Shown here: positions 5,156 to 5,630 of the stretch, piece after piece
Numbering within the stretch: position 1 is the first letter of the stretch
How the letters are laid out: each line of letters opens with the position of its first letter
Assembly: GCA_003552765.1 (NCBI GenBank)
Contig: PUOI01000220.1
Location: forward strand, 1 to 5,630
Source: Candidatus Hydrogenedentota bacterium
Lineage (GTDB): Bacteria > Hydrogenedentota > Hydrogenedentia > Hydrogenedentales > SLHB01
Direction: 5' to 3'
Length of the DNA: 5,630 bases
The notes under the pieces: generated by a model
What the model saw: only the letters and a program-made list of their open reading frames with translations
Database searches by the model: none
What the model was told of the DNA's origin: nothing
Translations under genes and position numbers: made by a program

Positions 5156-5630
5156 CTATTGCAGTTCCCAGCCTTCGCGGTACTCATAGCGAACGTACTC
5201 GTTGGCTGCTTCGTTGTTGGTTACGCGCATATTCTTCGCATCCCACTCCAGGCGATCTCCGGCCCGGATGGCCAAGTTGCCCAGCAGCACCATCTCCGTG
5301 AAGGGACCCGAGTAGTCGAAGTTCGACATAGCCGCCGGGCCGCCTTTACACGCCTGGAGCCATTCACTGGTATGGCCGGGCGAACTGGGAATGCGGGGTT
5401 CCGGCAATTCGAAGTCTTCCATCTCCGCCGCTGGCAGAAGCCGGACATCCTCGGCATGGGGGCCGAAGGTCAGTATGCCGTCCTCGCCAATCAGCAACGA
5501 ACCTTCCGCGCCTTGCCCGAGTTCTTCATCCTCGGGCACGCCTTCGGGCCGTGGGGGCAACTCGCCGCCATCGTACCAGAACACTTCGATGGCGTCCATC
5601 CCGCGCCGGGCCGGGAAGTGATACCGGACC
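5156..5630 (-). CDS. Gfo/Idh/MocA family oxidoreductase, copy 3, N-terminal part outside the window
   Basis: The frame is open at the right edge, and 157 codons plus a TAG stop are visible. They start at VRYHFPARRG and correspond to residues 283-439 of copy 2. Only six residues differ from copy 2: P for T339, D for N343, T and S for Y369 and N370, S for A389, and K for E414. This part forms the C-terminal alpha/beta substrate domain; the Rossmann domain, EKP and D-x3-H motifs and any Tat signal must lie to the right. The ATG at 5599 that could be read as a start is internal, since the family sequence continues without a break before it. A 52-bp spacer leads to copy 2. At S389 and in the surrounding DNA it resembles copy 1 rather than copy 2. 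Function is assumed to be that of its neighbours, with closely related specificity. Confidence 0.88.
   Translation of the reverse strand, partial: VRYHFPARRGMDAIEVFWYDGGELPPRPEGVPEDEELGQGAEGSLLIGEDGILTFGPHAEDVRLLPAAEMEDFELPEPRIPSSPGHTSEWLQACKGGPAAMSNFDYSGPFTEMVLLGNLAIRAGDRLEWDAKNMRVTNNEAANEYVRYEYREGWELQ

Larger units (their letters stand above)
2410..5630. repeat. Tandem gene array, repeat period about 1.37 kb, at least three units
   Basis: Units run 2410-3783, 3784-5155 and 5156 to beyond the edge. Each contains one oxidoreductase gene plus its upstream spacer. The two visible spacers share both ends (the CGAAAGGAACCATC side and the GGGTGTAGCTCCTCA side) and differ mainly in a short middle portion. 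The direct-repeat arrangement with copied spacers shows duplication by unequal recombination within the locus and not separate acquisition. Further copies may exist to the right. Confidence 0.85.

Noticed and set aside
5156..5599. A complete short gene starting at ATG 5599
   Set aside because: The homologous sequence continues in frame to the window edge (VRYHFPARRG before the M), so the ATG is an internal methionine of a truncated full-length copy.
2410..5630. Insertion sequence or CRISPR-like explanation for the direct repeats
   Set aside because: The repeats are whole oxidoreductase genes with spacers. No transposase, terminal inverted repeats or short regular repeat-spacer units are visible.

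Overview
The window is GC-rich bacterial DNA with no RNA genes, CRISPR arrays or insertion sequences that I can see. It holds five protein-coding genes. Two read rightward on the + strand: a sugar-isomerase-like protein cut by the left edge, and a family 2 glycosyltransferase. Three read leftward on the - strand: tandem copies of a Tat-exported Gfo/Idh/MocA oxidoreductase, the rightmost cut by the right edge. Paralogous Tat-tagged Gfo/Idh/MocA proteins beside sugar-isomerase-like genes are typical of carbohydrate-degrading Planctomycetota, Hydrogenedentota, Verrucomicrobiota and similar groups. That placement is inferred from gene content and style and cannot be proven from this window.

Layout. 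Bases 2-1057 encode the C-terminal 350 or so residues of an L-fucose/L-arabinose isomerase-like protein. Bases 1058-1366 are non-coding but rich in inverted repeats: a bulged long stem around a UUCG-loop hairpin at 1076-1138, a 13-bp-arm hairpin at 1168-1196, and a 12-bp palindrome at 1307-1318. Bases 1367-2326 encode the glycosyltransferase, which has eroded versions of the usual GT2 motifs. It converges on the oxidoreductase cluster, and the 83-bp gap contains a strong GC hairpin (2347-2377) that is probably a shared terminator.

From 2410 to the right edge there are at least three head-to-tail copies of one gene, with a repeat period of about 1.37 kb. The 51-52 bp spacers and the ribosome binding sites are copied along with the genes. 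Copies 1 and 2 are about 83% identical in protein by my hand count. Copies 2 and 3 differ at 6 of the 157 residues visible. The copies are intact and evolve unevenly: the leader and ribosome-binding-site region is almost identical at DNA level, the central catalytic block is identical in protein but not in DNA, and small patches near the predicted active site are heavily changed. This looks like a gene family amplified in place, with gene conversion and diversification of substrate specificity.

How the genes may work together. The oxidoreductases should act outside the cytoplasm with a bound nicotinamide cofactor on a sugar or sugar derivative. The isomerase-like protein could act on a related sugar inside the cell. 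The glycosyltransferase points to surface glycan synthesis. A shared pathway is only suggested by proximity, since the + and - strand genes are not co-transcribed.
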